Shown here in pieces: positions 1 through 7,101 of a stretch of 8,030 nt of DNA (the stretch's first letter is position 1; each line of letters starts with the position of its first letter). Position numbers and translations under genes: made by a program. The notes beneath the pieces were generated by a model that was not told where the DNA came from, made no database searches, and saw only the letters and a list, made by a program, of their open reading frames with translations. The DNA comes from CAYMEV01 sp964431655 [NCBI: uncultured bacterium] (GTDB lineage Bacteria; CAYMEV01), in assembly GCA_964431655.1 (NCBI GenBank), contig CAYSKJ010000141.1, positions 1-8,030 of the forward strand, in the 5' to 3' direction.

Positions 1-831
1 CCCTCCTGTCGCTGATTCAGCAAATGAGACACTAAGCTGTTTTTTCTGCAGTTCAATGAAAAGAGCTTCATATATATCTGAAGCTTCAATAATATTATTA
101 ATTCCAAATCTACTGCCTGCTTCCTGGATGATTCTATTACAATCAAATCCGGCTTTAGTCCTGAATGAAAGCATTATCATGCCAAAACTGCAGAATATGG
201 AATAATCAGGGTAATTGAAGACATGCCTGTCTGATTGAATCAGGTCCTCAACCTCTGATTCCCTGTAGCCCAGCACAAAAAAACGGCAGTCCTCTGTAAA
301 TTGCCGGCAAAAGGGGAGATAATTATCCAGCTGGCCGTTGATTATTATCTTTCTGAGTTCCGAGGGAACGCCTGGAAGGGCTATTGCCAGCTTTTTGCCT
401 TTTCTGCATGCAAAACCTGAGGCTGTACAGCTTTTGTTCTCTATTACTTCACTGTTTTCAGGGAAAAAGGACTGTTTTTCATTGCATCTAATGCCTGATA
501 AGGATTTTGAGCCTAATACCTGAAGGATACGCTTTTCTTCCTGATAGTTCTTTTTCAGGGGATACCCGAAATAATCAGCGATGGCCTGCCTTGTGATATC
601 ATCAGCCGTTGGCCCCAGGCCTCCCGTGGTAATAACAGTGAATGATCTATTAAAGCAGAATTCAAAGGCATCAATTATTTCCCTGGGATCATCACTTACT
701 GAAAGGTGAAAATTTAATTCACAGCCCCTTTTATTAATGAAATCAGCCAGAAATCGGAAATTAGTATCCTGGATATATCCCCTTTGTATCTCAGTTCCTA
801 TATTTATTACGCAAATGCTGTTATTTTTCAT
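1..831 (-). CDS. cinA: CinA-family protein (nicotinamide-nucleotide amidohydrolase type), 3' end missing
   Basis: The frame is open from an ATG at 829-831 to the left edge, giving 277 residues of a protein that is usually about 410-420 long. The N-terminal MoCF/CinA domain (about residues 5-170) shows GTEIQRG (12-18), DTN (22-24), TTGGLGPTADD (68-78) and PGVPSEL (153-159). A linker region includes GYRESEVEDL (188-197). The last visible residues, FAESATGG (270-277), are the start of the C-terminal PncC-type amidase domain, usually AESCTGG, here with Ala for Cys. In the family the two domains act on pyridine-nucleotide breakdown products (ADP-ribose hydrolysis and NMN deamidation), which I take as the likely role in NAD salvage in the cytosol. 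The start overlaps the rimO stop by 11 bases. AGG lies about nine bases upstream, a weak ribosome-binding site that suggests coupled translation. Whether the C-terminal domain is complete cannot be seen. Confidence 0.93.
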   Translation of the reverse strand, partial: MKNNSICVINIGTEIQRGYIQDTNFRFLADFINKRGCELNFHLSVSDDPREIIDAFEFCFNRSFTVITTGGLGPTADDITRQAIADYFGYPLKKNYQEEKRILQVLGSKSLSGIRCNEKQSFFPENSEVIENKSCTASGFACRKGKKLAIALPGVPSELRKIIINGQLDNYLPFCRQFTEDCRFFVLGYRESEVEDLIQSDRHVFNYPDYSIFCSFGMIMLSFRTKAGFDCNRIIQEAGSRFGINNIIEASDIYEALFIELQKKQLSVSFAESATGG

Positions 832-2149
832 TTGCAATACCTATAAAATCGTATTCTGTGACACCTGTAACAAGGACATCGTAGATCCCGGGCTTCTTCG
901 AATTATCCATGTTTTCAAGAATTAAATCACCGTCTATTTCAGGAGCCTGTACAAGAAGTCTGTCGCCGTCAGGGCTAATAATTCCCTTATGGACCTGCCC
1001 TATCTGCTTTTTTATCCTTTTATAATGTATTTCCTGCTGTATTTCCATTACCCTGTTTAACCTTGAGCAGGATATTCTTCTGCTTACCTTGCTTTTAAGC
1101 CTGGAACTCGGGGCAAATTCTTCATCGGAGTAAGTAAAACAGCCAAGCCTGTCAAATTCTACCTCTTTGATTCCGGATATAAGCTGATTAAAATCCTTAC
1201 AGGTTTCCCCGGGAAATCCGGTAATCACTGTGGTTCTCAAAGTCGCCCCGGGGATGAGATTCCTGATGAGATCAATTTTTTCCATTATGTCTTTGCTGGA
1301 ATGGGGCCGGTTCATAGCCTTTAAGACCTTGTCTGAAAGATGCTGTATCGGAATATCGAAATAGTTTATAAACTTTTCGCTGTCTCTAATGGTTTTTATG
1401 AAACTTTCAGTTATATCAGAAGGGTTAAGGTACAGCAGACGGCAGTAGAAGTCCCCTTTTATGCTGTTTATCTTCCTGACCAGATCTTCAATGAAAAAGG
1501 ATGAGCCGAAATCTTTTCCATACTGCATTGTATCCTGGGAAATGAGGTTAAACTCAAAGACCTGTTCCCCAATAAGCTCAGATATTTCACTGATGATTAA
1601 ATCCTGTGGCTTTGACCTGTGTTTTCCCTTTATTGCTGGAATTACACAGAAACTGCATTTTCTGGAACAGCCCTCCGCTATCTTTACATAACGGTGTGCC
1701 GGTTTCGGTTCAAATGCTGTGCGGTTGTGCTTTTTTAACAGGGCATTGCGTGAACCGGAGATGAAATAATTTCTCCCGGTCCTTTTGTATTCCTGTATAA
1801 TACCTGATATTTCCGGATACTCATTGGTGCCGGCGAGTATATCGATTTCCGGTATCTCCTGCTTTAGCTTTTTTCCGTAGAGCTCAGAAAGACAGCCTGC
1901 AACAATTAAAAGGCTGTCAGCTTTTTTCTGTGATGCCTCAAGTATGCACTGTATGCTTTCCTCTTTTGCATCCTGTATGAATCCGCATGTATTTATAATT
2001 GTAATATCGGGGTTTTGTAATACATCTACCTGGCTGTAACCTTCCTCAAGGAGCCCCGAAAGCATTACCTCGCTGTCCACAAGATTTTTGGAGCAGCCCA
2101 GGGAAATAATGGAAAATGAGGGTTTGTCATAATTTTTCAAGGAACTCAT
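821..2149 (-). CDS. rimO: Ribosomal protein S12 (Asp) methylthiotransferase RimO
   Basis: This is a radical-SAM enzyme that adds a methylthio group to a conserved aspartate of ribosomal protein S12. The 442-residue length matches the family. The N-terminal UPF0004 domain carries the cysteines of the auxiliary iron-sulfur cluster at C19 (SLGCSKNLVDSE), C55 (NTCGF) and C86 (AGCLSE). The radical-SAM cluster motif CxxxCxxC is C161, C165 and C168 (GCSRKCSFC). A TRAM domain follows from about residue 378 and contains APEIDG (402-407), a RimO hallmark that argues against the tRNA-modifying relative MiaB. The ATG at 2147-2149 lies inside the end of hisS (23-base overlap) and has no clear Shine-Dalgarno, so translation is probably coupled to hisS. 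A TTG three codons further in cannot be excluded. All cluster ligands are present, so the enzyme should be active. Confidence 0.96.
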   Translation of the reverse strand: MSSLKNYDKPSFSIISLGCSKNLVDSEVMLSGLLEEGYSQVDVLQNPDITIINTCGFIQDAKEESIQCILEASQKKADSLLIVAGCLSELYGKKLKQEIPEIDILAGTNEYPEISGIIQEYKRTGRNYFISGSRNALLKKHNRTAFEPKPAHRYVKIAEGCSRKCSFCVIPAIKGKHRSKPQDLIISEISELIGEQVFEFNLISQDTMQYGKDFGSSFFIEDLVRKINSIKGDFYCRLLYLNPSDITESFIKTIRDSEKFINYFDIPIQHLSDKVLKAMNRPHSSKDIMEKIDLIRNLIPGATLRTTVITGFPGETCKDFNQLISGIKEVEFDRLGCFTYSDEEFAPSSRLKSKVSRRISCSRLNRVMEIQQEIHYKRIKKQIGQVHKGIISPDGDRLLVQAPEIDGDLILENMDNSKKPGIYDVLVTGVTEYDFIGIANEK

Positions 2150-3416
2150 AAAGATTATGTCTTTTTTCTTCTTTGGTTTCCATGTTACGAACCATGATAG
2201 TATTTTCTTTTATCTCCTCTGCCCAGATGAAGATTACATGTTTTGCATGATACTGAATGGCCTCAGCCAGAACCTTATTCATTTTTACAGGATGAAGGGA
2301 ATAGGCGGTATTAAGCTTTTTTTCACGGAGCTGTCTTACTATCTTAATCGCGTCAAGACACTGTTCTTCCTTGAAATAAACAATATAATAGTCAAGTTTT
2401 GGGGGTTTTACATCCAGGAGTCTTTTTTCCATGAGTATCTCCTGAAGAACAACATCGCCCATGGCCATACCTACCCCTGACATCTCTTCGGGAAAACCGA
2501 AATCTGAAAGCAGGCTGTCATACCTGCCTCCTCCGCAAATGGCGCGGAGCTTTTCCGAACGGTGAAACAGCTCAAATACAAACCCTGTATAATAATCCAG
2601 CCCCCTTACAATGCTGAAATCAAGCTCTATATAATTCATCATATTAAAGGTATCAAGAAGTGAAAAAAGCTCCTTAAGGTTTTTAAGTTCGGCCATAACC
2701 GCCGGATTAATCTTTATCTCTTCAGGAAGTTTCCTGAAGTCATTGATATTGAGTATCTGGATGATATGGTCGATATGGTTATGGGATACGCCTGCATCTG
2801 CAAGGAGCCTCTCCATTTCGCTTTCACTTACTTTGTGCTTCTTGTCTATACAGCCGAATATCCCCTTTATTTTATTTTCTGAAACACCTATACCCAGCAA
2901 GATTGCAGAAATTAATTTTCTGTTGTTGATCTTTAATACAATATCCTGTTCCTTAAATCCAAAATCCTGCATGGAAGAAATGATCGCCACTATAATCTCA
3001 GCCTCTGCAGTATAGCTGTCCTCACCCAGTATGTCAATATTCCACTGGAAAAATTCCCTTTTTCTCCCCCTCTGCATCCTTTCATACCTGAAAAACCTGC
3101 CCATTGAGTACCATTTAATTGGTTTTTTTATGCTCCTGCCCTTTTGAATAATAAGCCTGGCCAGGGTAGGAGTGAGTTCAGGTCTCAAAGCTATTTCTCT
3201 GCCGCTTTTATCCGCGAAATTGTAAAGCTGGGATACTATTTCATCCCCTGACTTCATCCTGTAGATATCCAGCGCTTCCATCATCGGACCGTCGTATTTC
3301 TGGAATCCCATGAGACGGGAGGTTCTCTCCCAGTTATTACATATATAATCAGTGACAACCATATCCTCAGGGTAAAAATCCCTGGTGCCTTTTACTATGG
3401 GAAGACTCTGGGTCAT
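2127..3416 (-). CDS. hisS: Histidyl-tRNA synthetase
   Basis: This class II aminoacyl-tRNA synthetase charges tRNA-His. The protein has 429 residues, normal for the family. Visible elements are LRPELTPTLAR (77-87), motif 2 from FRYERMQRGRKR (109-120) to the DILG at 128-131, the histidine signatures RGLDYYTG (271-278) and CGGGRYD (294-300), and a C-terminal anticodon-binding domain from about 341. These histidine signatures and the C-terminal domain exclude the HisZ paralogue. Motif 3 reads GVGMAMGDVV (314-323) instead of the common GFGxGxERL; motif 2 with RGRxRE-FxQWN and motif 3 with GD(V/C)V recall the HisRS branch that includes plant organelle enzymes, as I remember it. The ATG overlaps the epimerase stop as ATGA, and a GGGGGA run nine bases upstream inside the epimerase gene can serve as ribosome-binding site. 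The 3' end overlaps rimO by 23 bases. Confidence 0.94.
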   Translation of the reverse strand: MTQSLPIVKGTRDFYPEDMVVTDYICNNWERTSRLMGFQKYDGPMMEALDIYRMKSGDEIVSQLYNFADKSGREIALRPELTPTLARLIIQKGRSIKKPIKWYSMGRFFRYERMQRGRKREFFQWNIDILGEDSYTAEAEIIVAIISSMQDFGFKEQDIVLKINNRKLISAILLGIGVSENKIKGIFGCIDKKHKVSESEMERLLADAGVSHNHIDHIIQILNINDFRKLPEEIKINPAVMAELKNLKELFSLLDTFNMMNYIELDFSIVRGLDYYTGFVFELFHRSEKLRAICGGGRYDSLLSDFGFPEEMSGVGMAMGDVVLQEILMEKRLLDVKPPKLDYYIVYFKEEQCLDAIKIVRQLREKKLNTAYSLHPVKMNKVLAEAIQYHAKHVIFIWAEEIKENTIMVRNMETKEEKRHNLYEFLEKL

Positions 3417-3820
3417 TTATCTTTTCCCCCGTCTATAATCTCAATCAATACTTTGTTTGTTGCTTTTGGATGGAGAAAATAGATGGGTTTCCCCTCCGCA
3501 CCAATAACCGGTTCACCGATAATATTAAAGCCTTTGCCTTTGTAATATTCTATGCTCTTCTGAAAGTTATCCGACTCAAAACAAAGATGCTGTATACCCT
3601 CGCCTTTTTTTTCTATGTGTTTTGAGATTGAGCTTTCTTCTTTCAGGCCCTGGAGAAGCTCAATTTTTGATTCACCGCATTTGAAAAAGGCTATCTCAAT
3701 GCCCATCTCGTCCATGCGGGTCCTTTCGATGAATTCAAAACCAAGGGCTTTATAGGTCTCCACTGCACTGTCAAGATCCAGGACTGCGATCCCTATATGG
3801 TCCAGTTTGTTCATGCTCAT
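3413..3820 (-). CDS. mce: Methylmalonyl-CoA epimerase
   Basis: This small metalloenzyme of the vicinal oxygen chelate (glyoxalase) superfamily interconverts (R)- and (S)-methylmalonyl-CoA. At 135 residues it has the normal length and shows two beta-alpha-beta-beta-beta repeats. The family pattern is clear: LDHIGIAV (6-13), KIELLQ (52-57), GEGIQHLCFE (73-82), FLHPKAT (115-121) and VLIEI (124-128). The expected metal ligands are His8, Glu54 (a position where some enzymes have Gln), His78 and Glu127. Metal and substrate assignments rest on family knowledge. The gene sits three genes downstream of a cobalamin-binding mutase subunit and two downstream of meaB, which favours methylmalonyl-CoA epimerase over other glyoxalase-fold enzymes. 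A strong Shine-Dalgarno selects the first Met of MSM. The stop overlaps hisS by four bases (ATGA). Confidence 0.94.
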   Translation of the reverse strand: MSMNKLDHIGIAVLDLDSAVETYKALGFEFIERTRMDEMGIEIAFFKCGESKIELLQGLKEESSISKHIEKKGEGIQHLCFESDNFQKSIEYYKGKGFNIIGEPVIGAEGKPIYFLHPKATNKVLIEIIDGGKDK

Positions 3821-3827
3821 TTTCCTT

Positions 3828-3833
3828 CCTCCT
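3828..3833 (-). promoter_or_regulatory. Strong ribosome-binding site of the epimerase gene
   Basis: On the minus strand this reads AGGAGG, seven bases before the ATG at 3818-3820. The spacing fits that first ATG and is too long (13 bases) for the second ATG two codons later, so it decides the start. It is the best Shine-Dalgarno match I found in the window, which suggests the epimerase is translated independently of the gene upstream. Confidence 0.85.
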
Positions 3834-3838
3834 GAATT

Positions 3839-5191
3839 TTATTCATTACCATAAAATCTGTTTATTGCAACAGAAATTGACTGTACAAACTCATCGCTGT
3901 TTGTAAAACCGTATATTATATTGATTACCCTGTTGCCAATAAGAATTAAAGTAGCAGGGAAATCATTAATCGTGAAATGTTTGATTATATTCGGGTTCTT
4001 GTCAGCATCCATCTGGTATATTTTCACAATAAAAGCGGGATTCTGCGACAAAATCCTTGCCGCCTGCTGTAATCTCAGGCAAAGCGCTGAATTCTGCTGA
4101 TAGAATATTACTATCCACGGGCCTCTTATCTGATTTCCCAGACCGTTAAAATCCGATGGAGTCAGTTCAGTAAGCAGGGGTACGCCGGGAAGGTTGTTCT
4201 GCACAAAATCCTCTGAAGGATTGTAAAAAAGAGGTATATTCCCTAAACCCTGGCCATTCATGCTTACAGTAGCCATATAGCCTGCGAAAACATATTCGTT
4301 TCCGTAAGCATGCTTTATCTCGCTTTTCCTTAACTCGAACTCGGCTTCTTTTTCTCCAGGTTTTGTGGTTTTCTCATCGGTCTTTATAATTTTTCCGTCG
4401 GGGCCTATAAATGATACTTCAAAGCGGTTTTCGGCATTTGCTATCTCAAGAAGTATGCTGAAATTAAAGGACATATCCTTTTCAGTGAAGAATTCGGTCT
4501 GTTCCTTGGCACCATTGATACTGCGGTATACAATAAAGCCAACCTGGCCCAGATCTGTAATATTGACATCCTGGTCAAATATAAGTCCAAGTTCATCGGT
4601 TTCTTCCTGAGCGGTAGTTTCCTGAATTTCTTCATCCTGCAAAAATTCTGACTCTTCGTCTGCAGTATTTGTCTCCAATTTCTTCACAGTTTTTTCCGGA
4701 ACTGCATCTTTTTTGTCGCTTCGATTCAGGAAAATAAAAACAAAAACTAAAATAAGGCTCATCCCGATTAATATTAATGGAAGATTGTTTCGTTTTGCCG
4801 ATGGCTTCTCACTTTCAAATTCTACCGCACACAGCTCGCAGATATCTTTAAGGCCAAGCTTGCGCTGGCATTTCCTGCAGAAATTTGTACTGCATATTGA
4901 GCATTCGCCTGAGGCATTATTTTCAGGATGGAGTGGACACAGGCTATCTTTCAGAAGCTTTGCATCAGCCTCAAGTTTCAGCAGGACATTAAGCCAGTGT
5001 TCCGATTCCATTTGGTCGAATTTTCCGATTGAAAAGGGGCCGCGGTCCAGCATCTTCTGTGACTTTTCCAGGCTTATATTAAGGGACTCAAAAAGCGTTT
5101 TTTTCAGGTTGTATATATTCTTTTCGCCCTCTATATTATAAACTACAACCTGATATAGCTCCTGGTCTTTCTGATTTTTTTCTTCTTCCAT
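3839..5191 (-). CDS. Unrecognised membrane-anchored protein: L7/L12-like region, zinc-binding region, one TM helix, degenerate thioredoxin-like domain
   Basis: I do not recognise this 450-residue protein as a named family. Residues 12-80 have the alternating pattern of an L7/L12 C-terminal or ClpS-like fold (inference). Residues 85-121 carry eight potential zinc ligands, C85-x2-H88, C97-x2-C100, C105-x2-C108 and C118-x2-C121, like a B-box or double zinc-ribbon. Residues 136-155 are one hydrophobic span flanked by Lys/Arg. Residues 161-206 are an acidic, Glu/Thr-rich linker. Residues 208-305 look beta-rich. Residues 340-450 resemble thioredoxin: beta strand WIVIFY (359-364), SALC (368-371) where CxxC is expected, and the cis-proline-like FPATLIL (411-417). 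The likely topology is zinc part in the cytosol and thioredoxin-like part outside, but the flanking charges do not settle this. It starts two bases after meaB, with GGGGG seven bases before the ATG, and ends 18 bases before the epimerase ATG. Position suggests, but does not show, a link to the mutase pathway. Confidence 0.85.
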   Translation of the reverse strand: MEEEKNQKDQELYQVVVYNIEGEKNIYNLKKTLFESLNISLEKSQKMLDRGPFSIGKFDQMESEHWLNVLLKLEADAKLLKDSLCPLHPENNASGECSICSTNFCRKCQRKLGLKDICELCAVEFESEKPSAKRNNLPLILIGMSLILVFVFIFLNRSDKKDAVPEKTVKKLETNTADEESEFLQDEEIQETTAQEETDELGLIFDQDVNITDLGQVGFIVYRSINGAKEQTEFFTEKDMSFNFSILLEIANAENRFEVSFIGPDGKIIKTDEKTTKPGEKEAEFELRKSEIKHAYGNEYVFAGYMATVSMNGQGLGNIPLFYNPSEDFVQNNLPGVPLLTELTPSDFNGLGNQIRGPWIVIFYQQNSALCLRLQQAARILSQNPAFIVKIYQMDADKNPNIIKHFTINDFPATLILIGNRVINIIYGFTNSDEFVQSISVAINRFYGNE

Positions 5192-5193
5192 TT

Positions 5194-6153
5194 TTAATCC
5201 CCCTTGATATTTAATTTTGAAAGCTCCTGATACATATTGCTTCCCTCATCAATGATCAGGTCAACTGCCTTTCTGATCAGCCGGTTATCAAGGATAAACC
5301 TCTCTGCCTGGAGCAGGATTCTTTTCCTTGACATCTCGGTAATTGAACGAAACAGTTTTTCCTTTCTTATTTCTTTGTTGCCGATAATAAAGTCAAAATG
5401 CTTATCTATTGCATGGGTAAGTTCCGGGACCCCTTTCTCATCCCTGGCAATACAGCTTATTACAGGCACATTGTTTTTAAGAGGCGTATTCTTGAGCATG
5501 AACTCGATATCCCTCAGTGCTTTAATTGCATTGTCTTTGTCAAACTTGTTTATAACAAAGATATCGCCTATTTCAAAAAGGCCTGCCTTTATAGCCTGTA
5601 TATCATCACCAGCATTGGGTATGGTAACAATTATAACAGTGTCTGCCACATTACATATATCTACTTCAGCCTGTCCAACACCTACGGTCTCAATGATTAT
5701 CTTCTTTTTGCCGAGGTATTTAAATAGATAAGCCATATCATAGGTAGAGGTGGCCAGGCCTCCCAGACTTCCCCGGGTTGCCATGGATCGTATGGTGATG
5801 TTCTCATAACTGTTTAGTTCATTCATTCTGACTCTGTCACCAAGAAGGGCACCCCTGGTAAAAGGGCTGGAGGGGTCAACAGCAATAATCCCTACGCTCA
5901 GGCCCATATCGGCATATCTTTTTGCGAGCTTGGATGTAAGGGTGCTTTTACCTACGCCAGGAGAACCTGTTATACCTATAATCTGGGCATTCTGGGATTT
6001 GTCATAGGAATCGGCAAGAGCCCTGAGAATCATAAAGCCTTCTTCCGTGAGATTTTCTATTTTTGTTGCGGCCTTTCCGAATGCCCGCGTATCCTTTAAT
6101 CTCAGATTCTCAATCAGTTCATCAATCCTGGGGCTTTCAGCTTTAATAACCAT
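5194..6153 (-). CDS. meaB: MeaB/ArgK-type G3E-family GTPase, methylmalonyl-CoA mutase chaperone
   Basis: MeaB-type GTPases (MMAA in humans) bind adenosylcobalamin-dependent acyl-CoA mutases, gate cofactor loading and protect the enzyme from inactivation. The protein has 319 residues, typical of the family. Visible motifs are the P-loop GITGSPGVGKST (60-71), AVDPSSPFTRGALLGDR (91-107), the switch region ETVGVGQAEVD (155-165) and the guanine-specificity motif NKFD (202-205). N-terminal and C-terminal helical extensions are present, as in the dimeric MeaB proteins. The older name ArgK (arginine transport kinase) is not supported by the context. The gene starts six bases after the cobalamin-binding subunit with no evident Shine-Dalgarno, so coupled translation is likely. 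This neighbour strongly supports the mutase role. It ends two bases before the next gene. Confidence 0.95.
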   Translation of the reverse strand: MVIKAESPRIDELIENLRLKDTRAFGKAATKIENLTEEGFMILRALADSYDKSQNAQIIGITGSPGVGKSTLTSKLAKRYADMGLSVGIIAVDPSSPFTRGALLGDRVRMNELNSYENITIRSMATRGSLGGLATSTYDMAYLFKYLGKKKIIIETVGVGQAEVDICNVADTVIIVTIPNAGDDIQAIKAGLFEIGDIFVINKFDKDNAIKALRDIEFMLKNTPLKNNVPVISCIARDEKGVPELTHAIDKHFDFIIGNKEIRKEKLFRSITEMSRKRILLQAERFILDNRLIRKAVDLIIDEGSNMYQELSKLNIKGD

Positions 6154-6159
6154 GGCAGA

Positions 6160-6552
6160 TCAGGCAATGGACCTGATATATTCAATTATGGCTGAAGTGG
6201 GAGTGCCGGGCGTAAAAACCTCTTTTATGCCGTTTTCTTTAAGAAAAGCGATATCCTGTTCAGGTATTATTCCCCCTACCAGTATGAAGATATCCCCAGC
6301 CTTCTTTTCCTTCAGAAGGTTTGCAACCTTCGGGCACAGGTGCTTATGAGCGCCTGACAGCAGGCTCAACCCAATAACCCTGACATCCTCTTCCAGGGCA
6401 ATCTTTACTATTTCGTCGGGAGTGTGCCTGAGTCCTGTATAAATAACCTCATAACCTGCATCTCTCAAGGCCTGGGCAACTACCTTGGCCCCCCTGTCAT
6501 GTCCGTCCAGACCTGGTTTTGCTATCAGTATTCTCTTTATTGTTCCTTCCAC
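6160..6552 (-). CDS. mcmA2: Methylmalonyl-CoA mutase small subunit, cobalamin-binding (split-type)
   Basis: This stand-alone B12-binding domain pairs with a separate catalytic subunit to form a coenzyme B12-dependent acyl-CoA mutase (succinyl-CoA to (R)-methylmalonyl-CoA). The 130-residue length fits the split-type small subunit. The base-off/His-on motif DxHxxG is D16-x-H18-x-x-G21 within [13 protein letters not shown]18 should be the lower cobalt ligand. SLLSGAH (63-69), GGIIP (93-97) and FTPGT (113-117) are the other conserved loops of the Rossmann-like fold. The start codon is GTG (6550-6552); there is no other Met in the protein and a Shine-Dalgarno is well placed. The gene overlaps the upstream membrane-protein gene by 16 bases. 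meaB and an epimerase gene follow, favouring methylmalonyl-CoA over isobutyryl-CoA mutase, although the acyl specificity lies in the missing large subunit. Confidence 0.93.
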   Translation of the reverse strand: MEGTIKRILIAKPGLDGHDRGAKVVAQALRDAGYEVIYTGLRHTPDEIVKIALEEDVRVIGLSLLSGAHKHLCPKVANLLKEKKAGDIFILVGGIIPEQDIAFLKENGIKEVFTPGTPTSAIIEYIRSIA

Positions 6553-7088
6553 GGTTTTTTCTCCTTATTCATTAGATATAGTTTATGGAATTTCTTCCTG
6601 TTTAGGAATATATAGAACAGAATGGTCATATAATAAAGCAAAATCGGCAGGATTATCAAAATAAAGCTGTTGCTGGAGTTTTTGCCGAAAAAGACAAAGG
6701 AACATACCATTATTGTATTGGGGACTATTATAGCCATGTTTGCCTTTACAGCAAACAGCGGTTTTATGGAGTTTTTCTGGAAAAGAGTATAGGTAAGGGA
6801 ATCAAAAAAAACAAGATAGAAAATGGCAAGGAATAAAACAAGCATTGCTGTGTTACTGCAGGCCTTCATCCCGTGCAAAAGGAAAGGTATGAAGGACAGG
6901 AGTGCTGATGTCTTGATAAAGATCAGGCTGAACAGTTCGTCTTCAGCTCTGAGAGAAAGATAAATGCCGGATATATTTGCCAGCATATAAAGAATAAAAC
7001 TGGGAAGCATGAGATTATAATGCAGAAGTATGAAAAGGCAGCACGCAAGTGCTATGCCTGCATAAAGCATAAGAAGATTCAGCTTCAT
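6537..7088 (-). CDS. Unknown polytopic membrane protein, about six TM helices
   Basis: I do not recognise a family for this 183-residue protein. By eye it has six hydrophobic segments at about 4-23, 28-46, 52-71, 79-97, 112-134 and 142-162, followed by a basic tail (NRKKFHKL and NKEKK) that should lie in the cytosol. No catalytic motif is apparent. Two adjacent Cys (16-17) and an Asp in a membrane segment (D96) are the only polar oddities I see. The start ATG lies 13 bases after the transketolase stop, with AGGG upstream at a rather long spacing. The end overlaps the mutase small subunit by 16 bases and contains that gene's ribosome-binding site, so the two are co-translated or at least co-transcribed. 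A transport role connected to the neighbouring pathway is conceivable but not shown. Confidence 0.8.
   Translation of the reverse strand: MKLNLLMLYAGIALACCLFILLHYNLMLPSFILYMLANISGIYLSLRAEDELFSLIFIKTSALLSFIPFLLHGMKACSNTAMLVLFLAIFYLVFFDSLTYTLFQKNSIKPLFAVKANMAIIVPNTIMVCSFVFFGKNSSNSFILIILPILLYYMTILFYIFLNRKKFHKLYLMNKEKKPWKEQ
6561..6566 (-). promoter_or_regulatory. Ribosome-binding site that fixes the GTG start of the mutase small subunit
   Basis: On the minus strand this reads AAGGAG, eight bases before the GTG at 6550-6552, and lies within the last codons of the upstream membrane-protein gene. The good match and spacing support GTG initiation. Confidence 0.75.
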
Positions 7089-7101
7089 GTTAATATTACC
7101 C

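Noticed and set aside
821-2149. MiaB (tRNA methylthiotransferase) instead of RimO
   Set aside because: The N-terminal SLGCSKNLVDSE and the APEIDG in the C-terminal domain are RimO hallmarks.
2157-2480. Plus-strand open frame of 107 codons, Phe-rich and seemingly hydrophobic
   Set aside because: It is antisense to the anticodon-binding domain of hisS; the Phe runs come from Lys/Glu codons on the coding strand.
2127-3416. HisZ (ATP phosphoribosyltransferase regulatory subunit) instead of HisRS
   Set aside because: The histidine-binding signatures RGLDYYTG and CGGGRYD and a full C-terminal anticodon domain are present, and no histidine-biosynthesis genes are nearby.
3821-3838. Possible terminator or promoter in the largest intergenic gap
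   Set aside because: The gap is only 18 bases and is filled by the Shine-Dalgarno region of the epimerase gene; no hairpin is visible.
4713-5141. Plus-strand open frame of 142 codons
   Set aside because: It is antisense to the zinc-binding part of the 450-residue protein, whose frame has paired Cys ligands and a membrane span. The plus-strand product shows no such organisation.
5237-5731. Plus-strand open frame of 164 codons
   Set aside because: It lies wholly inside meaB on the opposite strand. The meaB frame has full GTPase motifs, and the plus-strand product is a Ser/Ile/Leu-rich antisense reading with no recognisable domain.
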